DNA from: CBDAPX01 sp965198725
Lineage (GTDB): Bacteria; Pseudomonadota; Alphaproteobacteria; Rhodobacterales; Rhodobacteraceae
Length of the DNA: 64,000 nt
Assembly (NCBI GenBank): GCA_965198725.1
Contig: CBDAPX010000001.1
Span: 1 to 64,000, forward strand
Direction: 5' to 3'
The translations under genes and the position numbers were made by a program. Numbering within the stretch: the stretch's first letter is position 1; the number at the start of each line of letters is the position of its first letter. Positions 33,694-42,218 of this stretch are shown here, in pieces. Below the pieces are notes generated by a model. The model was not told the DNA's origin. It searched no databases and worked only from the letters and a program-made list of their open reading frames with translations.

Positions 33694-34515
33694 TCACTCT
33701 TCTTCATACAAGTATTCAGGTCGCAGAACCATGATGGTCGGACGATCCGGAAGGGTCCGCAAGGAGACTTCGATGGATGGCTCGCCCGCATCCGCAATGG
33801 CAAATTCCTCGGCCATGGCAACCAGGAACGCGTCCAGCGAAAAGCCACTGAACCAGTGCATCGGGATCACGATGGATGATTTCAGACGTTGCACCACTTG
33901 AATCGTTTCCGGCAGGGTCATCGTCATGCCGCCATCGACGGGCACCATGACCACGTCCAACCGACCCAACGCAGCAAATTGCTCGTCATTTGGGACATGG
34001 TGCAAATGACCCAAATGACCTATGCACAAACCTTCGGCCTCGAACACGAAAATCGAATTGCCCTTGGGTTCCACGCCGGAAAACTGGGACCGGATATCGG
34101 TCGACACGTTTCGGATCAGCATTTCGCCCAGATTAAGGTGGTGATCGATCCCTTCGCCAAACTCGCCCCAACCGCGCAGGACATGCGGAATGGCCGGATC
34201 GGGAAATTCTGTCCAATGGCTGGAATGAGCGTGGTTCATGGTGACCACATCCGGGATCAAAGGCGCGCTTCCGACAAAACCGGTATAGTCGGTAACCACG
34301 TCCAGCCCGCCACGGGTTTGGATCAGAAAGCTGGCATGTGCGACGTAGTGGATGCGCACGGAAAACTCGGGCGGCTCGGTCGTCCAGCTGGCTTTGTGCA
34401 CATATTCGAGACCGGGCGTGGCATCCGCGATGGCAATGCAATGGCTGGGCCGTCGGTCTTGCGCGCTGGCCTGTGTCGCGAGGACGGCAAACAGTAGAGT
34501 GATCAATCGCAGCAT
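33694..34515 (-). CDS. Exported MBL-fold metallo-hydrolase
   Basis: A 273-residue protein with a signal peptide (MLRLITLLFAVLATQASA). The MBL fold is seen in VAHASFLIQTRGGLDVVTDY, MNHAHSSHWTE, IGHLGHLHHVP and IVIPMHWF. The usual HxHxDH motif is HAHSSH here, with Ser in place of Asp. This may be the rule for this periplasmic subgroup or mean altered metal binding. The substrate is unknown. Confidence 0.8.
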   Translation of the reverse strand: MLRLITLLFAVLATQASAQDRRPSHCIAIADATPGLEYVHKASWTTEPPEFSVRIHYVAHASFLIQTRGGLDVVTDYTGFVGSAPLIPDVVTMNHAHSSHWTEFPDPAIPHVLRGWGEFGEGIDHHLNLGEMLIRNVSTDIRSQFSGVEPKGNSIFVFEAEGLCIGHLGHLHHVPNDEQFAALGRLDVVMVPVDGGMTMTLPETIQVVQRLKSSIVIPMHWFSGFSLDAFLVAMAEEFAIADAGEPSIEVSLRTLPDRPTIMVLRPEYLYEEE

Positions 34516-34630
34516 CGGGCACCTCCTGTACCCAAGTTTAGCGCCTGAGCCGCATCGGTCCAGAACACTTGATCACCGGTCGCAAGGCTCGCGCAATTGT
34601 CACCGAAGCTGATCGAGAATTCAGCGGAAA

Positions 34631-35215
34631 TTAACCAACATCCGTTTTGCCCCGGCGATCACTGCGCAACGAGGCATAGAGAACATGCGTCCGCCATCGC
34701 CCATCAATCTGCAAATAGGATTGCGCCACGCCTTCGTATTTGAAGCCGCTCCGCTCCAACAACCCGCGCGACGCCTTGTTTTCCGGCAAACAAGCGGCCT
34801 CAATGCGGCTGAGATCAAGACGTGAAAAGGCATAGTGGACAACCGCTTCGATCGCTTCTCTCATGAACCCGTTGCGGGCGTAACCTTCGCCGATCCAATA
34901 GCCCAACGTACCGGCTTGCGCCGGACCGCGACGAATGTTGTCCAACGTAATGGCACCCAGAAGCGTGTCCGCTTGTCGTTCGAACAAAAATAGCGGCAGC
35001 GCAGAGCCCGTCGCAACCGACCGTTGCGCCCAATAGACCCTGTTGGTGAACGCTTTGCGCGACAGGTGGTCTGCGGCCCAGCTGGGTTCCCAAGGGGTCA
35101 GAAAGCCTTCGCTGGCGCGACGCAGCGCCGTCCAGGCACGAAAGTCAGAATGGTTTGGAGGGCACAAAGTGAGGCGCTCTGTCTCGATCCTCAACTTGCG
35201 TTTGGCAAGGATCAT
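34631..35215 (-). CDS. RimJ/RimL-type GNAT acetyltransferase
   Basis: A 194-residue protein. It begins with LRIETERLTLCPP, typical of RimJ-like N-acetyltransferases. It has GTLGYWIGEGYARNGFMREA for acetyl-CoA binding and ACLPENKASRGLLERSGF near the end. It probably acetylates a protein N-terminus or a small molecule. Its ATG overlaps the stop of the M16 peptidase gene by one base, so it belongs to that operon. Confidence 0.9.
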   Translation of the reverse strand: MILAKRKLRIETERLTLCPPNHSDFRAWTALRRASEGFLTPWEPSWAADHLSRKAFTNRVYWAQRSVATGSALPLFLFERQADTLLGAITLDNIRRGPAQAGTLGYWIGEGYARNGFMREAIEAVVHYAFSRLDLSRIEAACLPENKASRGLLERSGFKYEGVAQSYLQIDGRWRTHVLYASLRSDRRGKTDVG

Positions 35216-36477
35216 CAGGCCGCGCGCCTCTCCCAGAGTTGGTCCAAACCGGGCGCATCATCAATCGGTCCATAAAGCGCCAAGGCCGCCGGTGCCGTGG
35301 TCGCCATGTCTTGGGCAAACCGTCGCACATCTTCGGTCGTAACCTTATCGATGCAAGCGATTGTCTCTTCCAAGGGTGGGACGCGTCCCCAAATCTGAAC
35401 CAACCGGGCCAGACGTTCCGCTCTGTTCGATGGGCTTTCCAAGCCCATCAACATCCCCGCCTTCATCTGCGCGCGCGCCCGCGCGACTTCTTCATCTGAC
35501 ATATCCTCGGCGGCGCGCTTCATCTCATCCACGGTAATCCCCGCCAACTCGGCAATTTGGCCCGCGCTAGTGCCCGCGTAAATCGTCAGGCTGCCCGTAT
35601 CGGCATAGCTGCCTGCTTGGGCAAAGATCGTATAGCAAAGCCCACGCACCTCACGCACTTCTTGAAACAGACGGCTCGACATGCCGCCACCCAAGGCGCT
35701 GGAATAAATCTGAGCGGTATAGATGGCGTCGTCGCGGTACCCCGGTCCTTCAATCGCAAGGGCAAAATGGGCCTGTTCCAACTCTTTGCTGCGACGCACT
35801 TCGCCACCGGTGAACTTAGCTGGGCTTGGGGCGATCACGCTGCGCGGCTTGAGGTCGCCGAACATATCCTGTGCCATTTTCACAAGTTCGTCGTGATCAA
35901 CGGCGCCTGCAGCGGACAGGATCATCTGTTCCGGCCCATAGTGTTCGGAGACAAAGGCCGACAGGTCGTCGCGGCCAAAATGACCGACCCGGTCCACTTC
36001 GCCCAAAATTGTCCGTCCGAGCGCCTGATCCCGATAGCTTTCTTCCTGAAGCCAATCGAAAATCACGTCGTCCGGCGTGTCATGGGCCTGACCGATTTCC
36101 TGAAGAATAACGCCCCGTTCCACTTCGATCTCGTGTGGATCAAATACCGGGTTCAAGACGATGTCGCCAATGACGTCCAACGCCAGAGCGACATCTGCCT
36201 TCAACACGCGTGCATAAAACGCGGTAACCTCTCGGCTGGTATAGGCGTTGATGTATCCGCCCACATCTTCGATGGCTTCGGCGATTTCCAAGGCGCTCCG
36301 CCGTGCGGTGCCCTTAAAGGCCATGTGCTCAAGAAAATGCGCAATGCCGTTTTGTTCCAGACGCTCATGCCTGCCGCCCGCGGACACCCAGATACCAATG
36401 GATGCAGATTGCAGCCCCGGCATGTGTTCTGAAACGATTTGGAACCCGTTTGGCAGTTGGTCTTGTCTTACAGTCAC
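35215..36477 (-). CDS. M16 family zinc peptidase (mitochondrial processing peptidase-like)
   Basis: A 420-residue protein with the inverted zinc motif HFLEH (GIAHFLEHMAFKGT), the downstream Glu in HEIEVERGVILQEI, and the C-terminal inactive half containing GGGMSSRLFQEVRE. Roseobacters keep this gene directly behind thrC. It overlaps thrC by four bases. The likely site is cytoplasm or periplasm; no signal peptide is seen. Confidence 0.93.
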   Translation of the reverse strand: MTVRQDQLPNGFQIVSEHMPGLQSASIGIWVSAGGRHERLEQNGIAHFLEHMAFKGTARRSALEIAEAIEDVGGYINAYTSREVTAFYARVLKADVALALDVIGDIVLNPVFDPHEIEVERGVILQEIGQAHDTPDDVIFDWLQEESYRDQALGRTILGEVDRVGHFGRDDLSAFVSEHYGPEQMILSAAGAVDHDELVKMAQDMFGDLKPRSVIAPSPAKFTGGEVRRSKELEQAHFALAIEGPGYRDDAIYTAQIYSSALGGGMSSRLFQEVREVRGLCYTIFAQAGSYADTGSLTIYAGTSAGQIAELAGITVDEMKRAAEDMSDEEVARARAQMKAGMLMGLESPSNRAERLARLVQIWGRVPPLEETIACIDKVTTEDVRRFAQDMATTAPAALALYGPIDDAPGLDQLWERRAA

Positions 36478-37865
36478 GTGGCGATGCGCCCATTAATTAT
36501 TGTCTCGATCTGCGCCAGATCATTCTCGACCCTGCTGACCCGTTCCGACCGTTCATACAGGTCTGCCATCCGTGGGGGAAGAGGGGGATGAACGCCGCTG
36601 GCTTCCTCCACCGCTGCCGGGAACTTGGCCGGATGCGCTGTTGCCAGTGTCACCATGGGAACATCCGGGTCGCGCAGGTCTTCCCCAACCTTGACGCCAA
36701 TGGCGCTGTGCGGGCACAGCAACTCGCCGCTATAGGTGAGCCAATCAGCAATTGAGCCGCGCGTTTCTTCTTCGCTGACCCGACCTGACATATAAGTGTC
36801 CTGCAAGGATTGCAGCGCGCCCTGGCTGACCTCAAACCCGCCACCCGATTGCAGTTCATTCATCAATTGGGCCACTGCGCCACCATCCTGGTCATACGCA
36901 AAGAAAAGCGCCCGCTCAAAATTGGAACTGACCTGAATGTCCATGGACGGGCTGATCGACGGGATCGTTTCGCCCTTGTGATACCCCTGCCCCGACAAGC
37001 ACCGATGCAGGATGTCGTTCTGGTTGGTTGCGACCACCAGCTTGTCAATTGGCAGGCCCATGCGTTTTGCGATGTACCCGGCAAAGATGTCGCCAAAGTT
37101 GCCCGTCGGCACCGTAAAGCTGACCTTCCGATGCGGCGCGCCCAGTGAAAGGGCCGACGAGAAATAATAGACGACCTGCGCCAAAACACGCGCCCAGTTG
37201 ATCGAGTTTACGCCGGCCAGTTTCACCGCATCGCGAAACGCAAAATCATTGAACATATCCTTGACGCGGGCTTGGCAGGCGTCGAAATCACCATCGACGG
37301 CCAGCGCATGCACATTGGATTCATCCGGCGTGGTCATCTGCCGCCGTTGCACTTCGCTGACGCGGCCATGGGGGTATAGGATAAACACATCGACCGCATC
37401 GAGACCCCTGAACGCCTCGATCGCCGCACTGCCGGTGTCACCACTGGTTGCACCGACAATCGTGACCCGGTCCCCCCGGCGCGCCAAGGCACGTTGAAAC
37501 AATTGCCCGATCAGCTGCATGGCAAAGTCTTTGAACGCCAATGTAGGTCCGTGGAACAGTTCCAACAGGAAATGGTTCTCGTTCAGCTGAACCAAGGGCG
37601 CCCGCGCGATATGGCCAAACCCGGTATAGGCTTTGGCAATAATGTCCTCGAATTCTTCATCCGTGAAGGTGTCACCAACAAAGGGGCGCATCACGCGATA
37701 GGCGATTTCCTCATAGCTCATGCCAGCCATTGCCGCGATATCAGCGGTCGACATTTGCGAGATTTCGGCCGGTACATAAAGGCCACCATCCCGGGCCAGC
37801 CCGGTCAACATGGCCTCTTCGAAACTCAGCTCAGGAGCGGTGCCGCGGGTCGAGATGTATTTCAT
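36474..37865 (-). CDS. thrC: Threonine synthase
   Basis: A 463-residue PLP enzyme making threonine from O-phosphohomoserine. The N-terminal signature YISTRGTAPELSFEEA and the PLP lysine at about residue 112 (LFHGPTLAFKDFAMQ) are present, as are GATSGDTGSAA and FTVPTGNFGDIFAGY. It is of the long bacterial/yeast-type class. It overlaps both neighbours by four bases, with surf1 before and M16 after, giving a tight operon. Confidence 0.96.
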   Translation of the reverse strand: MKYISTRGTAPELSFEEAMLTGLARDGGLYVPAEISQMSTADIAAMAGMSYEEIAYRVMRPFVGDTFTDEEFEDIIAKAYTGFGHIARAPLVQLNENHFLLELFHGPTLAFKDFAMQLIGQLFQRALARRGDRVTIVGATSGDTGSAAIEAFRGLDAVDVFILYPHGRVSEVQRRQMTTPDESNVHALAVDGDFDACQARVKDMFNDFAFRDAVKLAGVNSINWARVLAQVVYYFSSALSLGAPHRKVSFTVPTGNFGDIFAGYIAKRMGLPIDKLVVATNQNDILHRCLSGQGYHKGETIPSISPSMDIQVSSNFERALFFAYDQDGGAVAQLMNELQSGGGFEVSQGALQSLQDTYMSGRVSEEETRGSIADWLTYSGELLCPHSAIGVKVGEDLRDPDVPMVTLATAHPAKFPAAVEEASGVHPPLPPRMADLYERSERVSRVENDLAQIETIINGRIAT

Positions 37866-38536
37866 GTCCCTTGTCCATCAGATGTGGCGCGATTGCGCCA
37901 GAGAAATGCGCCTGTCATCGCCGCCCAAATTACGGCGAGCGAGAACCAGGTGATTGCGTATTGCAGGTGATCGTTCGGAATACCGGCCGTGTCTACGGGC
38001 CAGGGCGTCACGCCAAGATCCATTTCCGGCGCATCCCGCAAAACAACAAGGATCGGTTGCGTGTTCAGTGCAGCGGCCATCGCCGGCACATCGCGCGCAA
38101 ACCAGATGTTTCGATTGAGATCCGGATCAGGTGTAAAGCCATCCGCTTCGTTAGGTGTGTCGATATTCCCGGTCAGCCGGACCGTTTCGGGTATCAGCTC
38201 TGACACCGATGCGCTTTCCGGCTGCCAGCCAGTATCGACCAGAATACGGCCTTGGAATTCCTCCTCGAACGGGCGGATGATCCGGTACACCGGCCCGATG
38301 TTTTTTCGGGAGGCCAGCATGCGAATATGGCCATCTGTGAAGCTGCCGGTCACTTCAACCGGGGCATACCGATCCAATCCCGGCGACAGCGATACAGGGT
38401 CTGCCGAGATTTGTGCGTCTATCTGAGCCAACAGGTCTTCTTTCCACGCAAGCCGCTGAACCTGCCAAATTCCCAGACCCACCAGAATCCCGGTGCCCAG
38501 AAACCCAACGGCGATAAGAAAGACAAGTCGACCCAC
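37862..38536 (-). CDS. SURF1 family cytochrome oxidase biogenesis protein
   Basis: A 224-residue protein with two spans, one at the N-terminus (FLIAVGFLGTGILVGLGIWQVQR) and one near the C-terminus (YAITWFSLAVIWAAMTGAFLW). The signature GIWQVQRLAWKEDL and GRILVDTGW are SURF1 traits. It helps haem insertion or assembly of aa3 oxidase and follows the cox genes. Confidence 0.92.
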   Translation of the reverse strand: MGRLVFLIAVGFLGTGILVGLGIWQVQRLAWKEDLLAQIDAQISADPVSLSPGLDRYAPVEVTGSFTDGHIRMLASRKNIGPVYRIIRPFEEEFQGRILVDTGWQPESASVSELIPETVRLTGNIDTPNEADGFTPDPDLNRNIWFARDVPAMAAALNTQPILVVLRDAPEMDLGVTPWPVDTAGIPNDHLQYAITWFSLAVIWAAMTGAFLWRNRATSDGQGT

Positions 38537-38553
38537 TGTCGCCTCGCTGAATG

Positions 38554-38590
38554 TGAAAACGCGCGGACCATTACGGTCCGCGCGTTGGTT
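38554..38590 (-). terminator. Terminator after the cytochrome oxidase genes
   Basis: An almost perfect inverted repeat, ACGCGCGGACC / GGTCCGCGCGT, with a TAAT-type loop is followed on the minus strand by TTTTC. It lies between ctaE and surf1 and would reduce readthrough into surf1-thrC-M16. Confidence 0.75.
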
Positions 38591-38629
38591 TCAACCCGTT
38601 TGGTCGGGCAAATGCAACGGCAAAACCGC

Positions 38630-39439
38630 TTAGTGCGGAACGCCCCACAGATAGACGACGAAGAAGAGGAACAGCCAGACCACGTCAACAAAGTGCCAGT
38701 ACCAGGCTGCCGCTTCAAAACCCACGTGGTTTTCAGGGGTAAAGTCCCCTTTGATTGCGCGGATCAGACAGATTGTCAGGAAGATCGTCCCGACAATCAC
38801 GTGAAAGCCGTGGAAACCGGTCGCCATGAAGAAGTTCGAGTAATACTCGTCCGCGCCAAAGGTCCAGCCTTCGTGCGCGATCAGCTCGTAGTATTCATAA
38901 GCCTGCAGCGCGGTAAAGAAGACGCCCAGCGCGATACCGATGGCCAAACCGTTAACCAATGCCTTGCGGTCGTTTCCGTGTACCAGACCGTGGTGGGCCC
39001 ATGTCACGGCACAACCCGACAGCAACAGGACCAGCGTGTTGATCAGCGGCAGTTCGAATGCATTAACCGCGTGGATATACGGCGCCAGGTATTCGGATCC
39101 GACGTATCCTTCCATCGGGTACATGGTGTGCTTGAAGAACGACCAGAACCACGCGACGAAGAACATCACCTCGGACATGATGAACAGGACAAAGCCATAG
39201 CGCAGGCCGATCCGCACCACAGGGGTGTGATCGCCGGCTTTGTTTTCCGATATCGTTTCACCCCACCATGCGTACATGGTGTAGAGAACGCCGACGAAAC
39301 CCATCCAGAACAGGAACGGTGTGATGCCGTGCATCCAAAGCACCGCGCCGAAGAGCATCACAAACGCGGCGACGGCGGCAACCAAGGGCCAGATCGACGG
39401 CGTCAGAATGTGATAGTCGTGATTTTTTATATGTGCCAT
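38630..39439 (-). CDS. ctaE: Cytochrome c oxidase subunit III
   Basis: A 269-residue protein with seven spans typical of coxIII. The start MAHIKNHDYHILTPSIWP and the conserved LFIMSEVMFFVAWFWSFF and GFHGFHVIVGTIFL segments are diagnostic. The end VGFEAAAWYWHFVDVVWLFL fits too. It is part of aa3-type cytochrome oxidase in the inner membrane. Subunit I is not in the window. Confidence 0.97.
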   Translation of the reverse strand: MAHIKNHDYHILTPSIWPLVAAVAAFVMLFGAVLWMHGITPFLFWMGFVGVLYTMYAWWGETISENKAGDHTPVVRIGLRYGFVLFIMSEVMFFVAWFWSFFKHTMYPMEGYVGSEYLAPYIHAVNAFELPLINTLVLLLSGCAVTWAHHGLVHGNDRKALVNGLAIGIALGVFFTALQAYEYYELIAHEGWTFGADEYYSNFFMATGFHGFHVIVGTIFLTICLIRAIKGDFTPENHVGFEAAAWYWHFVDVVWLFLFFVVYLWGVPH

Positions 39440-39466
39440 TTTCTGTCCCTCACCTTGAGGCTTTTC

Positions 39467-40042
39467 CTAGTTCAGGTTTGTTTTTGTTTCATCGTCAAGG
39501 GCGGCAAAGCCCTCGGGCAAGTCAATTTCATAGAATGTGTATGAAAGCGTGATCCGGTGCACGTATTTTGCATCGCGGTCTGTTACGATCTCTGGGTCGA
39601 CATAGAAGGTCACAGGCATCTGCACCGTTTCGCCCGGTTGCAGCACCTGCTCTTCAAAGCAGAAGCATTGGATCTTGTCGAAAAACCCACCCGCTTCGTA
39701 CGGGGTCACGTTATAGGCCGCAGAGCCAGCGATCGGGCGATTTGTCGGGTTATGCGCTTCATAAAACGCCAGACCGGTTTCGCCGATCCGGATTTCCATC
39801 TCACGCTCGACGGGTTTGAATTCCGACGGCATGTCCCGGTCCAAAGACGCGTCGAACCGGACGGTGATGGTCTTGTCCAGAACCTCATCCGCGCCCACTT
39901 CGGCCACGCCGGTTGCTCCGCCAAAACCGGTCACTCGGCAGAACCAGTCGTAAAACGGCACGGATGCCCAAGCCAACCCGCCCATCAGGACGACAACGCC
40001 GACCGTTTGAAACACTGTTTTTGTCGGACCCGTTAAACGCAT
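39467..40042 (-). CDS. ctaG: Cytochrome c oxidase assembly protein CtaG (Cox11)
   Basis: A 191-residue copper chaperone for CuB insertion. ATG 40042 overlaps the stop of the small upstream gene (TGATG). One N-terminal span (VGVVVLMGGLAWASVPFYDWF) anchors it, and the copper-binding pair is in KIQCFCFEEQ, with a periplasmic immunoglobulin-like domain. Confidence 0.95.
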   Translation of the reverse strand: MRLTGPTKTVFQTVGVVVLMGGLAWASVPFYDWFCRVTGFGGATGVAEVGADEVLDKTITVRFDASLDRDMPSEFKPVEREMEIRIGETGLAFYEAHNPTNRPIAGSAAYNVTPYEAGGFFDKIQCFCFEEQVLQPGETVQMPVTFYVDPEIVTDRDAKYVHRITLSYTFYEIDLPEGFAALDDETKTNLN

Positions 40043-40203
40043 CAATTCGAACTCTCTGCCAAGGCCGGATCAAAATCACCACTGGTGACTTTGGCCACGG
40101 TCAATCCAAAGACAACGGCAATGAAGAACACCAAAACCAGCGCCACGCCGAGGTTTCGGCTAAAGCGGCGATTGTGCAGTTCATGTGTCGTGCGCAAGCT
40201 CAT
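40042..40203 (-). CDS. Small single-span membrane protein between ctaB and ctaG
   Basis: A 53-residue frame (ATG 40203, stop 40042). Its start overlaps the ctaB stop (ATGA) and its stop overlaps the ctaG start. The N-terminus is basic (MSLRTTHELHNRRFSRN), followed by one span (LGVALVLVFFIAVVFGLTVA) and a short acidic tail. Its place and coupling make a role in oxidase assembly or stability likely. It is a common but unnamed small gene in this position in roseobacters, as far as I recall. Confidence 0.85.
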   Translation of the reverse strand: MSLRTTHELHNRRFSRNLGVALVLVFFIAVVFGLTVAKVTSGDFDPALAESSN

Positions 40204-41144
40204 GCCCAGCCTCCCAAGCCATAGCCTCTCAACACGGCTTCCAGCAGAAACGCGCCAAAATGTAGCGCGAGGTACAACAGCGACAGGCGGAAGAACCGTT
40301 TTTCAACGGCAAAGTCATCCGCTTCGGACATGTCTTCGTCTCGACGCCAGATCCGCACCGCACCTAACAGGAACATGGCGTTCAACACCAATGCGACGGC
40401 CAGATAGATTGGGCCACCGATGGAGGTGAACGCAGTGCCGACAGCCAGCGCGGCCAGCAAGATCGTATAGACCAGAATATGGACGCGTGTGGCACGCCGA
40501 CCGTGGGTCACGGTCAGCATCGGCACCCCTGCATCGTCGTAATCGGACCGCATGAACAACGCCAGCGCCCAGAAATGCGGCGGGGTCCACATGAAGACCA
40601 GCGCGAACATCAGCCAAGGCTCGATGGACATCGACCCGGTCGCGGCCAACCAGCCAATGACCGGTGGAAAGGCTCCTGCCGCACCACCGATGACAATGTT
40701 TTGCGGCGTGCTACGCTTCAGCCACATCGAATAAATGACGACGTAAAAGAAGATGGTGAAGACCAGCATCGCTGCCGCCAGCCAGTTTGTCGCCAGCCAC
40801 AACATCATGACCGACATGCCCGACAACGTGATGCCGATGGCGAACGCCTCGTCACCCGTCACTTTACCGGACGGGATGGGACGCTTCTTGGTCCGCTTCA
40901 TCACCTCGTCGATATCTGCATCCCACCACATGTTGAGAGCACCCGAAGCGCCACCGCCAACAGCGATAAACAGTATCGCTGCAAAGCCGACCATCGGGTT
41001 GATGCCAACCGGTGCCGCCAGCATGCCAACCAGCGCGGTGAAAACGACCAGCGTCATCACCCGCGGTTTAAGCAGGGCGAAATAATCGCCAAATTCCGCC
41101 TCTGCGGGCGGTGTGCTGGCTTGGGAATAGCTAACGTCGCTCAT
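40200..41144 (-). CDS. ctaB: Protoheme IX farnesyltransferase
   Basis: A 314-residue membrane prenyltransferase converting haem B to haem O for the oxidase. The UbiA-family aspartate motif is in NMWWDADIDEVMKRTKKRP, with a second in MRSDYDDAGVPM. About eight to nine spans are present. It lies between ctaC and the small gene. Confidence 0.96.
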   Translation of the reverse strand: MSDVSYSQASTPPAEAEFGDYFALLKPRVMTLVVFTALVGMLAAPVGINPMVGFAAILFIAVGGGASGALNMWWDADIDEVMKRTKKRPIPSGKVTGDEAFAIGITLSGMSVMMLWLATNWLAAAMLVFTIFFYVVIYSMWLKRSTPQNIVIGGAAGAFPPVIGWLAATGSMSIEPWLMFALVFMWTPPHFWALALFMRSDYDDAGVPMLTVTHGRRATRVHILVYTILLAALAVGTAFTSIGGPIYLAVALVLNAMFLLGAVRIWRRDEDMSEADDFAVEKRFFRLSLLYLALHFGAFLLEAVLRGYGLGGWA

Positions 41145-41195
41145 ATCGCGGGCTCAAACTGGCTTGGTCGTGCCGGGCGGGCCGGCACAACACGT

Positions 41196-42041
41196 TTACT
41201 TGGATGCGAGTGTCACGTCGCGCGGGACGCCGGCGAATTGTTCAATCGCACCGTCCAACCAGGCTTCGTATTCTTCTTGGGTCACGATCTTAACTGTGAT
41301 CGGCATATAAACGTGGTCCTTGCCACAGAGCTCGGAACACTGGCCAAAATAAATGCCTTCTTCGCCTTCATCGACGTTGAACCACAGTTCGGCCAAACGA
41401 CCCGGTACTGCGTCCTGCTTCACACCGAACGACGGGATGGTCCAGCTGTGGATCACGTCGGCGGCGGTCACTTGCATGACGATAGTCTTGCCCGATGGCA
41501 GCACAACCGCTTCATCCGTGGCCAAAAGGTACTCATCTTGGCTGTAACCGGCTTCTTCCAGACCTTCACGGCCGAGCATGAACGCTTCGAATTCAAACTC
41601 GTGATCCACATACTCATAGCCCCAGTACCACTGGTAACCGGTCACTTTGATCGTGATGTCGGCCTCTGGGATTTCCTGCTGTTTGAACAGAACGGGCAAC
41701 GAGAAGGCGCCGATAAAGACCAGAATCACAATCGGAATCACTGTCCAGGCAACTTCGACCGGCGAGTTGTGCGTAAAGCTTGCGGGTTCCGGGTTTCTGT
41801 TGCGGTTGAACCTCACAACGCACCAAGCCATCAACGCCGTAACAAACAGAGTAATCACGGTGATAATCACCAGGATCAAAGCGTCCAGACTTTGCAGATC
41901 GCGGGCCAGTTCGGTCGCGGCATGCTGGAAACCCAGCCCACCGGGGGTCGGCGCACCGATCACTTCGAGATTGTCCTGAGCTGCGGCTGACAGGGCGGTC
42001 AGGGCGGTCATCAGCCCCGAAAGCTTCAATGCGTTCTTCAT
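41196..42041 (-). CDS. ctaC: Cytochrome c oxidase subunit II
   Basis: A 281-residue protein with a signal peptide (MKNALKLSGLMTALTALSAA) and two spans. It also has the CuA centre in YFGQCSELCGKDHVYMP, with the further ligands in VIHSWTIPSFG. It accepts electrons from cytochrome c. It heads the minus-strand cta operon. Confidence 0.97.
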   Translation of the reverse strand: MKNALKLSGLMTALTALSAAAQDNLEVIGAPTPGGLGFQHAATELARDLQSLDALILVIITVITLFVTALMAWCVVRFNRNRNPEPASFTHNSPVEVAWTVIPIVILVFIGAFSLPVLFKQQEIPEADITIKVTGYQWYWGYEYVDHEFEFEAFMLGREGLEEAGYSQDEYLLATDEAVVLPSGKTIVMQVTAADVIHSWTIPSFGVKQDAVPGRLAELWFNVDEGEEGIYFGQCSELCGKDHVYMPITVKIVTQEEYEAWLDGAIEQFAGVPRDVTLASK

Positions 42042-42218
42042 ATCATGTCCTGATCGTTTGATCGCGTAACTTGGCTACAGACAGAAAAGATCACACGCGT
42101 GACCTCTCCCATTGTCATTGTCGCCGCTAGAAACCATATTACGCGGCCTAGATAAAGAGATGAGCTTGCGTCAAACGGACGCTTTTTTTGATTTAGATCA
42201 AGCCAAGGGATCTTCTGC

